Shown here one piece after another: positions 56,662-64,000 of a stretch of 64,000 nucleotides of DNA (position 1 is its first letter; each line of letters starts with the position of its first letter). The position numbers and the translations under genes were made by a program. The notes beneath the pieces are model-generated. The model was not told where the DNA came from, made no database searches, and was given only the letters and a program-made list of their open reading frames with translations. Source of the DNA: Paracoccaceae bacterium (GTDB lineage Bacteria > Pseudomonadota > Alphaproteobacteria > Rhodobacterales > Rhodobacteraceae); the NCBI GenBank assembly GCA_017854585.1, contig JAFMHK010000001.1, positions 186,001 to 250,000 of the forward strand, read 5' to 3'.

Positions 56662-57684
56662 ATGGGCTATAAAGTCGTCGTTGCGGGCGCCACGGGCAAT
56701 GTGGGCCGCGAAATGCTGAACATACTGGCCGAGCGCCAGTTCCCCGTTGATGAGATCGTGGCGCTTGCGTCCCGTAAATCGTTGGGGTCCGAATGCAGCT
56801 TTGGCGATAAGACCTTGAAAACCAAGGATCTGGACACTTTCGATTTTACAGGCTGGGATATCGCACTGTTCGCGATCGGGTCTGAAGCGACCAAGATCTA
56901 CGCGCCCAAGGCGGCAAAGGCCGGTTGCATCGTCATCGATAATTCCAGCCTCTACCGCTATGATCCCGATGTCCCGCTTGTCGTTCCCGAAGTGAACCCC
57001 GAGGCGGTCGAGGGGTATTACAAGAAAAATATTATCGCGAATCCGAATTGCTCGACTGCGCAGATGGTTGTGGCGCTCAAGCCATTGCACGACCGTGCAA
57101 CGATCAAGCGTGTTGTCGTGTCGACCTATCAATCCGTATCTGGTGCGGGCAAGGAAGGGATGGACGAGCTTTGGAACCAAACAAAGAGCATCTATAATCC
57201 GACCGACAGCAAGCCGCCCAGCAAGTTCACCAAGCAGATCGCATTCAACGTGATCCCGCACATCGACGTGTTTCTTGATAGTGGTGACACCAAGGAAGAA
57301 TGGAAGATGGTTGCCGAAACCAAGAAGATTCTTGATCCCAAGATCAAGGTTACGGCCACCTGCGTGCGGGTGCCGGTTTTCGTTGGCCATTCTGAATCGA
57401 TCAACATCGAGTTCGAAGAGTTTCTGGACGACGACGAGGCGCGTGACATCTTGCGTGAGGCCCCGGGCATCATGGTCATCGATAAGCGCGAAGACGGGGG
57501 CTATGTCACGCCGGTTGAATGCGTGGGCGATTATGCGACCTTCATCAGCCGCGTCCGGCAAGACAGCACCATCGAAAACGGTCTGAACCTTTGGTGCGTC
57601 AGCGACAACCTGCGCAAGGGCGCAGCCTTGAACGCCGTACAGATCGCCGAGACACTCGGCAATCGGGTGCTTAAAAAGGGCTAA
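56662..57684 (+). CDS. asd: Aspartate-semialdehyde dehydrogenase
   Basis: 340 residues, normal. It reduces aspartyl phosphate to aspartate semialdehyde for lysine, threonine and methionine. NADP loop VAGATGNVGREML at residues 7-19; the active-site cysteine is C130 (NPNCSTAQ). The start at 56662 fits aagga spacing; upstream codons are unsupported. It stands alone between the divergent helicase gene and the DUF4139 gene. dapA, which uses its product, is at 18096. Confidence 0.96.
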   Translation: MGYKVVVAGATGNVGREMLNILAERQFPVDEIVALASRKSLGSECSFGDKTLKTKDLDTFDFTGWDIALFAIGSEATKIYAPKAAKAGCIVIDNSSLYRYDPDVPLVVPEVNPEAVEGYYKKNIIANPNCSTAQMVVALKPLHDRATIKRVVVSTYQSVSGAGKEGMDELWNQTKSIYNPTDSKPPSKFTKQIAFNVIPHIDVFLDSGDTKEEWKMVAETKKILDPKIKVTATCVRVPVFVGHSESINIEFEEFLDDDEARDILREAPGIMVIDKREDGGYVTPVECVGDYATFISRVRQDSTIENGLNLWCVSDNLRKGAALNAVQIAETLGNRVLKKG

Positions 57685-57759
57685 GCAATTTCCCCGGTTT
57701 GAAGACTAGGAAATCTGGGCAATATGGACCTCTGGAATTCAAACTAGAGGTATTTCCCG

Positions 57760-59406
57760 ATGACCCGATTTCTGATGATGACGGCCTTGGTCCTGTCGCT
57801 GCCGTTGGCGGCGCAGGCACAAGGTGTGCCATTGCGGGCGCCGATAACCGCAGCGACAGTATTTACGCAAGGCGCTGAGGTTTTCCGCAATTTCGACGTT
57901 GATCTGGCCACAGGCACGCAACGTGTGTTGATTGCCCTTCCCGATAGCCGCGATGCCGCCCTGTTGCAGGTCACCGGCCCGGAGGCTCTGACGATTGGTC
58001 TGCCGGAACGCATCAGCGCAGTGGCGATCGCCGAGGGCGCACTGGACACGTCCGATCAGGCCCAAGCCCGCGCCGCAGTCGAGGTTGCGCAAGACGCTGT
58101 TCAGGCAGCGCAAGATGCACTGTCAGGTGCCGATGCGCAGATCGAGGCGATTGAATTGCAGGTTGCCTATCTGGGTGCATTGGCCCGTGGCGGCGAAGCT
58201 GGCGCAGCAATGCCCACAGACCCCGCAACGGTGTCAGCAGTGTTATCGACGCTTGGCACGGAAATGCTGCGCACCGGGACCGCCTTGCAAGAGGCCCGCG
58301 TGGCCCGGCGCGACCTCGCCGATGCCTTAACGGATGCTCAGATCGAGCTGAACACGGCATTGCAGGAATTTGGCCGGTTGCAGCCGATCGACGGCAATGT
58401 GGATGTGTTGGCCGTCGACGTGACGGCGACCGCGGCGGGAATCTCCCCCTTGGAACTGCGGTATTTCACCGCTGCGGCCGGGTGGGAACCAAGCTATGAA
58501 CTGCGGCTTGATAGTGACAGCGGCGATTTGGACCTTGTGCGTTTCATCCAGTTTTGGGCGCAGGGCGCTGCCCGATGGCAAGATGTCGATGTGACCTTTT
58601 CCACGGCCGCGCCGAACCGGGCGCGCGAACCGGCCACTGTCTTGCCGCAGCCCGCGCGCCTGCGCGATCCGGTGATGCCACTGGCGGAAAGCCGGATTTC
58701 GGGGGGCGCGATGTCTAATGAGGTGGGGTTTCCCATTGCTGCCGTCGCGCCAGTCGTGATGGCCGATACGCAGACGGTCTTTTCCGGTTTGGCGGTCAGC
58801 TACGTCTACAACACGCCTGTCACGGTTGGTCCGAATGGCACGGTCACGCTGCCGTTCGACAGTCTCACTTTGGAGATGGAGCTTGAAAACCGCGCCGTCC
58901 CGCGCCGCGATGCCACCGCCTTTCTTGTCGCGATGGGCGACAACGATAGCGGCGAGCCGATCTTGCCCGGTCAGGGCTATTTTTTCCGCGATGGGGCGCT
59001 GATCGGCGAAGGCTATCTGCCGTTGATCGTTGCGGGCGAAGAGATCGAGATTGGTTTTGGCCCCCTCGATCATCTGCAGCTTGTCTGGGAAAACCGCGCC
59101 TTGAACGAAGGTGACCGGGGGCTGATCGTGACCAGCAATACGCAAGTGAACGAGATTGCATTTGGTGTCGAAAACACAAGCGGAGAGGCCGAGGAGGTGC
59201 GGATCATCTACGCCACGCCTTTTGCCGAGCAAGAGGATCTTGAACTTGATCTGACCTTCCGGCCGTTGCCGACGGCACGCGATGTCGACAACCTGCGCGG
59301 CGTACATGAATGGGTGATCGAGGTCGCCCCAGGTGCAACTGAAATGGTCGAGATGACGGCAGCGTTCAGCTGGCCTGAGGGACCGGTTCTGGAATGGTGG
59401 CCATAA
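57760..59406 (+). CDS. DUF4139 domain protein (mucoidy-inhibitor A-like), secreted
   Basis: 548 residues with a signal peptide (MTRFLMMTALVLSLPLAAQA). The N-terminal part (about 22-75) has the beta-rich APITAATVFTQGAEVFR start of the DUF4140 region. A helical stalk (about 85-210, AVEVAQDAVQAAQDALSGADAQIEAIELQ) may form a coiled coil. The DUF4139 region follows (WEPSYELRLD, then FFRDGALIGEGYLP). It is probably periplasmic; function is unknown. It lies 75 bp after asd. Confidence 0.85.
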   Translation: MTRFLMMTALVLSLPLAAQAQGVPLRAPITAATVFTQGAEVFRNFDVDLATGTQRVLIALPDSRDAALLQVTGPEALTIGLPERISAVAIAEGALDTSDQAQARAAVEVAQDAVQAAQDALSGADAQIEAIELQVAYLGALARGGEAGAAMPTDPATVSAVLSTLGTEMLRTGTALQEARVARRDLADALTDAQIELNTALQEFGRLQPIDGNVDVLAVDVTATAAGISPLELRYFTAAAGWEPSYELRLDSDSGDLDLVRFIQFWAQGAARWQDVDVTFSTAAPNRAREPATVLPQPARLRDPVMPLAESRISGGAMSNEVGFPIAAVAPVVMADTQTVFSGLAVSYVYNTPVTVGPNGTVTLPFDSLTLEMELENRAVPRRDATAFLVAMGDNDSGEPILPGQGYFFRDGALIGEGYLPLIVAGEEIEIGFGPLDHLQLVWENRALNEGDRGLIVTSNTQVNEIAFGVENTSGEAEEVRIIYATPFAEQEDLELDLTFRPLPTARDVDNLRGVHEWVIEVAPGATEMVEMTAAFSWPEGPVLEWWP

Positions 59407-59415
59407 GCGGCCATT

Positions 59416-59448
59416 GATCGGGGCCTTCAGATCGTGTTGGCCCCGGTC
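59416..59448 (+). terminator. Weak hairpin after the DUF4139 gene
   Basis: GATCGGGGCC...GGCCCCGGTC, a 10-bp stem with one wobble pair and a 13-base loop, 9 bp past the stop. No T-run, so it is only a candidate. Confidence 0.35.
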
Positions 59449-59581
59449 GATACTCATGATCCGTCATTCACCGCCGGCCGTATCCTGCGGGCGGGGGCCA
59501 TGGTGCCCGTAATGCTGTCTCCCGCTGGCAATTTTCGACGAGACCAACGGCAGACCGCAAAGCACGGTCTGGGGTGAAACG

Positions 59582-59893
59582 TCAGAACCGTTCGGCGCGC
59601 AGGACTTCGCAATCCACCACGCTGACCACGCCGATATGCCGTTCCACGACAGAAAATGCGGCGTCCAGCAGATTGTCCAGTTTGTCGGCCCGGACAATGC
59701 AGACCACGCTGACCATGCCGCCTGCACGGCTGACCTGTCCCTCGCGGCTCCATTGGCCCGAACGGCCTGACCCACCCAGAACGGGCAACACGGTAAACCC
59801 GGTTACGCCAGCAGTGACCAAGGCGGTGGTCAGGCGGCGTTCCATGACCGCCTCGATCGTGATTTCCACGCGTTTCGCTTTGTGGGTCTGCAT
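59582..59893 (-). CDS. sbtB: PII-like protein, SbtB type
   Basis: 103 residues. It has the PII fold pattern (KRVEITIEAVMERRLTTALVTAGVTGFTVLPVLGG, then MVSVVCIVRADKLDNLLDAAFSVVERHIGVVSVVDCEVLR). The T-loop region (SGRSGQWSREGQVSRAG) lacks the classical GlnB uridylylation tyrosine, as expected for SbtB, and there is no C-terminal cysteine loop. SbtB binds cyclic or adenine nucleotides and controls the bicarbonate transporter SbtA. It lies 6 bp after sbtA, a typical pairing. The 133-bp stretch after its end holds no gene. Confidence 0.85.
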   Translation of the reverse strand: MQTHKAKRVEITIEAVMERRLTTALVTAGVTGFTVLPVLGGSGRSGQWSREGQVSRAGGMVSVVCIVRADKLDNLLDAAFSVVERHIGVVSVVDCEVLRAERF

Positions 59894-59899
59894 GGGGTG

Positions 59900-60883
59900 T
59901 CAGGCTCCGGTCAGGGCTTGGGCGATCGTCAGGTAAATCGGGATGCCCAGGGTCAGGTTGAATGGAAAGGTTACGCCAAGCGACAGCGTCAGGTAGATGG
60001 ATGGGTTCGCCTCGGGCAGGGCCACGCGCATGGCGGCCGGCACGGCGATGTAGCTGGCTGAGGCCGACAGCGTCATGAACAACATCACGCCACCTGGCGA
60101 CAGGCCCAGCAACAATCCCGCGCCAAGACCGAACATGCTGCCGATCAAGGGCATCACCATGCCGAACAGGAAAAGCCCCGGGCGCAGGACATCGCGCGCC
60201 TCGCGGAGACCACGGCCCGCAACCAGCCCCATATCCAGCAAGAACAGGCACAGCACGCCCTGAAACGGGCTCACGATGAAGGGTGCGATCTTCGCCAACC
60301 CTTCGGCCCCGGTGATGACACCGATCAGGAACGAGCCGACCAAAAGCACGATTGATCCGTTTAGCAGGATTTCCTGCAACAGCCCGGCCTCCATCTTGCC
60401 GCTGCCGGAACTGTCATATCGCGCGATCAGCCATAGGGCCGACAGGATGGCCGGTGCCTCCATCACGGCGGCGACGGCGACCATATAGCCTTCGGAGTTC
60501 AGGCCCGCACTGGTCGCAACCGATGTGGCCGCCACGAAGGTCACGATAGAGATGGAGCCATAGTGCGCCGCAACTGCCGCCGCATCCGTAACGCTAAGCC
60601 CGGTCATCACACGCAGCAGTGTGAAGGCGACAAAGGGCAAGACGAAGGAAAGGATCAAACCGGCCAGCAGTGACAACAGCAAGGTCGCGTCGATGCCATG
60701 CGCCGCCACACTGGCCCCGCCTTTGAAGCCGATGGCGAACAACAGATAGAGCGACATCCCCTTGGCCACCGATTCCGGCACCGTCAGGTCAGACCGTGCA
60801 AAGGCAGCCAGCAGTCCAAGGGCGAAGAACAGGATGATCGGCGATAACAGGTTATCGACCGCCAGTGCGAATATGCCGTCCAT
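59900..60883 (-). CDS. sbtA: Sodium-dependent bicarbonate transporter, SbtA family
   Basis: 327 residues with about ten helices in two inverted repeats. Signature stretches: LLSPIILFFALGLLAAFARSDL, AVAAHYGSISIVTFVAATS (a substrate-binding serine-rich motif), and MTLSASASYIAVPAAMRVALPEANPSIYL. It matches SbtA, which in cyanobacteria takes up bicarbonate with sodium. It is preceded by a beta carbonic anhydrase gene and followed by sbtB on the same strand. Confidence 0.9.
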   Translation of the reverse strand: MDGIFALAVDNLLSPIILFFALGLLAAFARSDLTVPESVAKGMSLYLLFAIGFKGGASVAAHGIDATLLLSLLAGLILSFVLPFVAFTLLRVMTGLSVTDAAAVAAHYGSISIVTFVAATSVATSAGLNSEGYMVAVAAVMEAPAILSALWLIARYDSSGSGKMEAGLLQEILLNGSIVLLVGSFLIGVITGAEGLAKIAPFIVSPFQGVLCLFLLDMGLVAGRGLREARDVLRPGLFLFGMVMPLIGSMFGLGAGLLLGLSPGGVMLFMTLSASASYIAVPAAMRVALPEANPSIYLTLSLGVTFPFNLTLGIPIYLTIAQALTGA

Positions 60884-60941
60884 TACCCTGCCCCCGCGCT
60901 CGTTTCAATGTGCATAGTCCGAGCAGAAGCTTTGGTAAAGT

Positions 60942-61607
60942 TCAGGGGCGCACGAAATGGCGTATCGTCCCGTCGAATGTCTCCAGATCCATCTCGGCGA
61001 TATCCGTCCAGAGGCCGTGCAGCGTTATGGTATTGGAATCGACCGCCTCGGCAACGAACGGATAGCTCAGCAGGTTCTCCAATGAGACCTGCACCCCCTC
61101 TTTCTCAAGGGCGGTCTGGCGAACGGCGAGGTCCGCAATATCCGCGACGCGATCATGCCCGACGCGCAGGGTGTCGAGCCACCGCCCGATGAAGCTGCTT
61201 TGCTCCTCCAATTCCGGGGCGTTACCGGTACACATTTCGATGCATCCGCGCACGCCGCCGCAGTTGGAATGCCCCATGACGATAATGTGCTGTACGTTGA
61301 GGTTGCGGATGGCAAATTCGACCGCTGCGGCCGTCCCGTGGTGTTGCCCGTCCGGCGTGTAGGGTGGAACCAGATTGGCGATGTTGCGGTGCACGAACAG
61401 TTCGCCCATGCGCTGCCCAAAGACCGAATTCACCGCCACCCGGCTATCGCAGCAGGCGATGATCATTGCTTTGGGGTGCTGTCCATCGGTTGCCAGATGG
61501 CGAAACCAGTTACGGTTTTCAGGAAACCGGGTTTCCTTCCAATCCTTGTAGCGGGTCAACAGATAGTCGGGCAGAGATTTGACGCGGTGCATTTCAGAGC
61601 CATCCAT
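60942..61607 (-). CDS. Beta-class carbonic anhydrase
   Basis: 221 residues. Zinc and catalytic residues: C52, D54 and R56 (ACCDSR), H113 and C116 (GHSNCGG). It interconverts carbon dioxide and bicarbonate. The start at 61607 (MDGSEMHRVKSLPDYL) was chosen since AGGTCAGG lies before it; 61634 and 61592 are alternatives. It precedes sbtA by 58 bp and probably shares a promoter with it, giving a carbonic anhydrase-sbtA-sbtB cluster. The enzyme is cytoplasmic, having no signal peptide. Confidence 0.94.
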   Translation of the reverse strand: MDGSEMHRVKSLPDYLLTRYKDWKETRFPENRNWFRHLATDGQHPKAMIIACCDSRVAVNSVFGQRMGELFVHRNIANLVPPYTPDGQHHGTAAAVEFAIRNLNVQHIIVMGHSNCGGVRGCIEMCTGNAPELEEQSSFIGRWLDTLRVGHDRVADIADLAVRQTALEKEGVQVSLENLLSYPFVAEAVDSNTITLHGLWTDIAEMDLETFDGTIRHFVRP

Positions 61608-61738
61608 GAGGTGCCTGACCTGACTACCCTGCATTGCGTTCAATTTGGAGGCGTTTTTTGACGCGGGCTAAATCGTTTTTTCAGCACGCTTCGCACAGGT
61701 TGATCCCAGCCGTGGGGGCGGAATGTGGAGTGTGCAAT

Positions 61739-62119
61739 ATGCAATTCATTACCGAATTGCGGGTGGAGGAACCTGCGCGGTTCAACCCGGACCGGTTGGA
61801 AGAACTCTGCCGCACGGTGGGAGAAGTGCGTGCAGAGGCCGAGGTGGCTTTGGCACTGGACCGGATCGGCCGTTGCCTGTTGCAACTGGCGCGGGTCGAT
61901 CCAGTCGCGACATCGGCTGAGGTCACGGTTGTGCTGGCGCAAATCATCAAAGCGTCTGATCTGATTGGCATGGCAACCTTGGCACGTGTGGCGCGCGATG
62001 TGACGTCTTGCATGGAGGGGCAAGACCCTGTGGCCTTGGCCGCGACGCTGGCACGTCTGAAACGGGTCGGGGACAGGTCCATCCACGCGGTATGGGATCT
62101 GGAGGATTTGTCGGGCTGA
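61739..62119 (+). CDS. Small helical protein of unknown function
   Basis: A 126-residue protein (MQFITELRVEEPARFNPDRLEEL at its start), almost entirely helical by sequence and rich in Ala, Val, Leu and Arg. It has two cysteine-containing helices but no known motif. I do not recognise it. The start at 61739 is used; an earlier frame would add a basic stretch. It lies 69 bp before pepA on the same strand, and could be cotranscribed with it. A phosphotransfer (HPt-like) fold would be possible from length, but the HxxKG motif is absent. Confidence 0.55.
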   Translation: MQFITELRVEEPARFNPDRLEELCRTVGEVRAEAEVALALDRIGRCLLQLARVDPVATSAEVTVVLAQIIKASDLIGMATLARVARDVTSCMEGQDPVALAATLARLKRVGDRSIHAVWDLEDLSG

Positions 62120-62188
62120 TTGCGCGGGGGTCTTGCGGCCTCCCACCCGCAGGGTAGTGTGGCGCGACAGATTTGAAAGGTCGCCCCG

Positions 62189-63574
62189 ATGCCGCTGAAA
62201 TTCGTTGCCCCTGATCCTGAGGCAATACCCGTTACATTGTGCGCGCCACTTGATCTGGACATGGTGTTGGCGATGCTGCGTGATGCAAGCCAGTCGTGGG
62301 TGCGACACCACGGCTTTACCGGTGGGCTTGGGCAGGTCTGCACCCTTCCGGGGGAAGACGGCACCCCCGAACGTGTCTTGATCGGTCGTGGCACGGTGGC
62401 AGATCGGTTGCGGCGCCGCTTTGCTGTGGGTGCGGCGATCGCCGCTTTGCCGACCGCAACCTACATGATCGAGGCAATGCCAGACGGCGCCGAGGCCGAT
62501 GAGATCGCGCTTGGGTATTTGCTGGCGTGTTACCGGTTCGATCGTTACCGCGCCCAAACGGTTGCGACGGCGCGGTTGGTTGCCCCCGTCGGCGTCGATG
62601 CAGGCAAGCTTGAGGCGATTGCCGCCGGTGAAATGTTGACCCGCAATCTGATCAACACGCCTGCCGAAGACATGGGGCCGGACGCGTTGGAGCAAGCGGT
62701 TCACGGTCAGGCGGCGGCGTTTGGTGCAACAGTCAACGTCATCACGGGCGACGATCTGCTGACCCGGAATTTTCCTTTGATTCACACGGTCGGTCGCGCA
62801 GCCGCCCGCGCCCCGCGCCTGATCGAGATGACATGGGGCAACACCGGCCCGACCCTGACCCTTGTGGGCAAGGGCGTTTGTTTCGATACCGGCGGGCTGA
62901 ACCTCAAACCCAGTGCATCCATGGGGCTGATGAAAAAGGATATGGGTGGCGCGGCGACAGTCTTGGGCTTGGCGCACATGATCATGGCGCGGGGCATGGC
63001 GGTGCGGTTGCGGGTGCTGATCCCCGCAGTGGAAAATGCGGTGTCAGGAAATGCGTTTCGCCCCGGCGATATCTTGACCGCGCGCAACGGTTTGACGGTC
63101 GAGATCAACAACACCGATGCGGAAGGACGCCTTGTACTGGCCGATGCGCTGGCGTTGGCAAACGAAACACCACCCGATCTGTTGATTTGCATGGCAACCC
63201 TTACGGGCGCGGCGCGCGTTGCCGTCGGCCCGGATCTTGCGCCCTTCTTCACCGATGATGACGTGCTTGCCGCCGCGGTGTCCGCTTATGCGGCGAAAGT
63301 GGCCGACCCGGTCTGGCGCCTGCCGTTTCATGCGCCCTACGAGGCGATGATCGAACCTGGGATCGCCGATCTGGACAATGCGCCCAAAGGCGGTATGGCG
63401 GGATCAATCACTGCCGCGCTGTTCCTGCGCCGGTTCGTGCCAGACGTGGCACGGTTTGCTCATTTCGACATCTACGGCTGGCAGCCGTCTGATGCGCCCG
63501 CCCGACCCAAGGGCGGTGTTGGCATGGCCGCCCGCGCCCTGTTTGCCGCCCTGCCCGAGGTGTTGGCCCAATGA
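62189..63574 (+). CDS. Leucyl aminopeptidase, M17 family
   Basis: 461 residues. The two-metal M17 site is clear: K228 and D233 in GKGVCFDTGG, D251-type aspartate in MKKDMGGAATV, and D310 and E312 with catalytic R314 in NTDAEGRLVLADAL. It removes N-terminal residues from peptides in the cytoplasm. It is shorter than E. coli PepA and resembles the PepB/alphaproteobacterial branch. Its stop overlaps the next start as ATGA. Confidence 0.93.
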   Translation: MPLKFVAPDPEAIPVTLCAPLDLDMVLAMLRDASQSWVRHHGFTGGLGQVCTLPGEDGTPERVLIGRGTVADRLRRRFAVGAAIAALPTATYMIEAMPDGAEADEIALGYLLACYRFDRYRAQTVATARLVAPVGVDAGKLEAIAAGEMLTRNLINTPAEDMGPDALEQAVHGQAAAFGATVNVITGDDLLTRNFPLIHTVGRAAARAPRLIEMTWGNTGPTLTLVGKGVCFDTGGLNLKPSASMGLMKKDMGGAATVLGLAHMIMARGMAVRLRVLIPAVENAVSGNAFRPGDILTARNGLTVEINNTDAEGRLVLADALALANETPPDLLICMATLTGAARVAVGPDLAPFFTDDDVLAAAVSAYAAKVADPVWRLPFHAPYEAMIEPGIADLDNAPKGGMAGSITAALFLRRFVPDVARFAHFDIYGWQPSDAPARPKGGVGMAARALFAALPEVLAQ

Positions 63575-64000
63575 CAGACCAGCGCGTAACCCCCGCCAAT
63601 GGCCGCGTGGCTCATACCTCGTTGCAGGGCGTCGTGCAGGCCGACCGTTTCGTTGAAGGGCGCTGGATGATGGTCCAACAACCGATGGCCAACATCACCG
63701 ACGAGCCGCGCGGCAAACGGTTGAGCCAGCTATTGTTTGGCGAACGGTTTCTTGTGCTCGAATCGATTGATGGTTTCGCCTTTGGGCAAGCCGAGCGCGA
63801 TGGCCACGTGGGTTACATCATTTCCGGTGCATTGACCGGCGCCGAGGATGCGACCCATTGGGTGATTGCCCCCGCTACGCATCTTTACCCCAAGCCGGAA
63901 CTCAAGGCACCGCCCGAGGTGGCCTTGTTCTTTGGCTCTCACATCAAGGTTTTGCGGGAAAGGGATGACTATTTCCGCATCCACACCGGGCATTTCATTC
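63571..64000 (+). CDS. NlpC/P60-family hydrolase, N-terminal part
   Basis: The first 143 codons are present; the gene continues past the right edge. The visible part has two SH3-like domains (GRVAHTSLQGVVQADRFVEG, then LSQLLFGERFLVLESIDGFAFGQAERDGHVGYI) typical of the N-terminus of alphaproteobacterial NlpC/P60 peptidases, which cut peptidoglycan stem peptides. The catalytic domain is not in the window, so the call rests on the SH3-type N-terminus and the pairing with an M17 aminopeptidase, which is common in this order. Confidence 0.75.
   Translation, partial: MTDQRVTPANGRVAHTSLQGVVQADRFVEGRWMMVQQPMANITDEPRGKRLSQLLFGERFLVLESIDGFAFGQAERDGHVGYIISGALTGAEDATHWVIAPATHLYPKPELKAPPEVALFFGSHIKVLRERDDYFRIHTGHFI

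Noticed and set aside
61640-62977. 445-codon open frame on the minus strand
   Set aside because: Runs antisense through the small helical protein and pepA; its residue composition (His, Gln and Arg rich) is typical of a shadow frame.

Overview
The window is GC-rich, gene-dense chromosomal DNA. It looks like the Rhodobacterales (Roseobacter group) of the Alphaproteobacteria. The family set supports this: a DUF6478 protein, a glyoxalase_8 domain protein, a fused receiver/PP2C phosphatase beside a small HPt protein, MnmD separated from its FAD partner, trmO-smpB behind dapA, and GC-rich CCGG stem-loop repeats at gene ends. I cannot fix the genus. I see no insertion sequence, prophage, CRISPR array or rRNA. 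One tRNA, tRNA-Pro(CGG), lies at 39220-39296. About 61 protein genes are supported, including partial genes at both edges (accD at the left, an NlpC/P60-like gene at the right).

Layout. 1-12.7 kb: start of accD, a CPBP protease, ilvD with a lipoprotein gene, a DUF6478 pair, fadH, an SCP2 protein, argG, a membrane protein, ilvA, and a divergent HPt / receiver-PP2C signalling pair. 12.7-22 kb: Nudix, kdsD, an aromatic aminotransferase, sseA-GNAT, dapA-trmO-smpB, the lytic transglycosylase slt and a DMT exporter. 22-28.3 kb: mnmD diverging from an FAD oxidoreductase (the two halves of MnmC), a TauE-type permease, an FMN reductase, a ThDP enzyme and an MscS channel. 28.5-39 kb: leuC, leuD and leuB on one strand but spread over 9.5 kb, with an MFS gene, a HupE/DUF4198 divergent pair, a glycosyltransferase, a membrane protein and an EEP-family protein in between. 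39-47.4 kb: tRNA-Pro, a MATE exporter coupled to a glyoxalase_8 gene, and a tight four-gene hydantoinase/FAD oxidase/sugar-acid dehydrogenase operon. 47.6-55 kb: convergent ferric-iron permease and binding protein, an MFS gene, a SulP transporter with a tandem universal stress protein, and a PhyH dioxygenase. 55-64 kb: a DEAD-box helicase, asd, a DUF4139 protein, a beta carbonic anhydrase-sbtA-sbtB cluster, a small unknown protein, a leucyl aminopeptidase and an NlpC/P60 protein.

How the genes work together. Much of the window is core amino-acid biosynthesis: ilvD and ilvA for isoleucine/valine, leuCDB for leucine, dapA and asd for lysine, threonine and methionine, argG for arginine, and an aromatic/aspartate transaminase. 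Transport and stress modules are interleaved with it. The most interesting candidates are the carbonic anhydrase/SbtA/SbtB set with a SulP-Usp pair about 5-8 kb away (a possible inorganic-carbon module in what looks like a heterotroph), the orphan HPt + receiver-phosphatase pair, the coupled hyuA-hyuB-oxidase-dehydrogenase operon of unknown substrate, and the HupE/DUF4198 pair whose start codons are 16 bp apart. I did not find a clearly new defence or mobile system.
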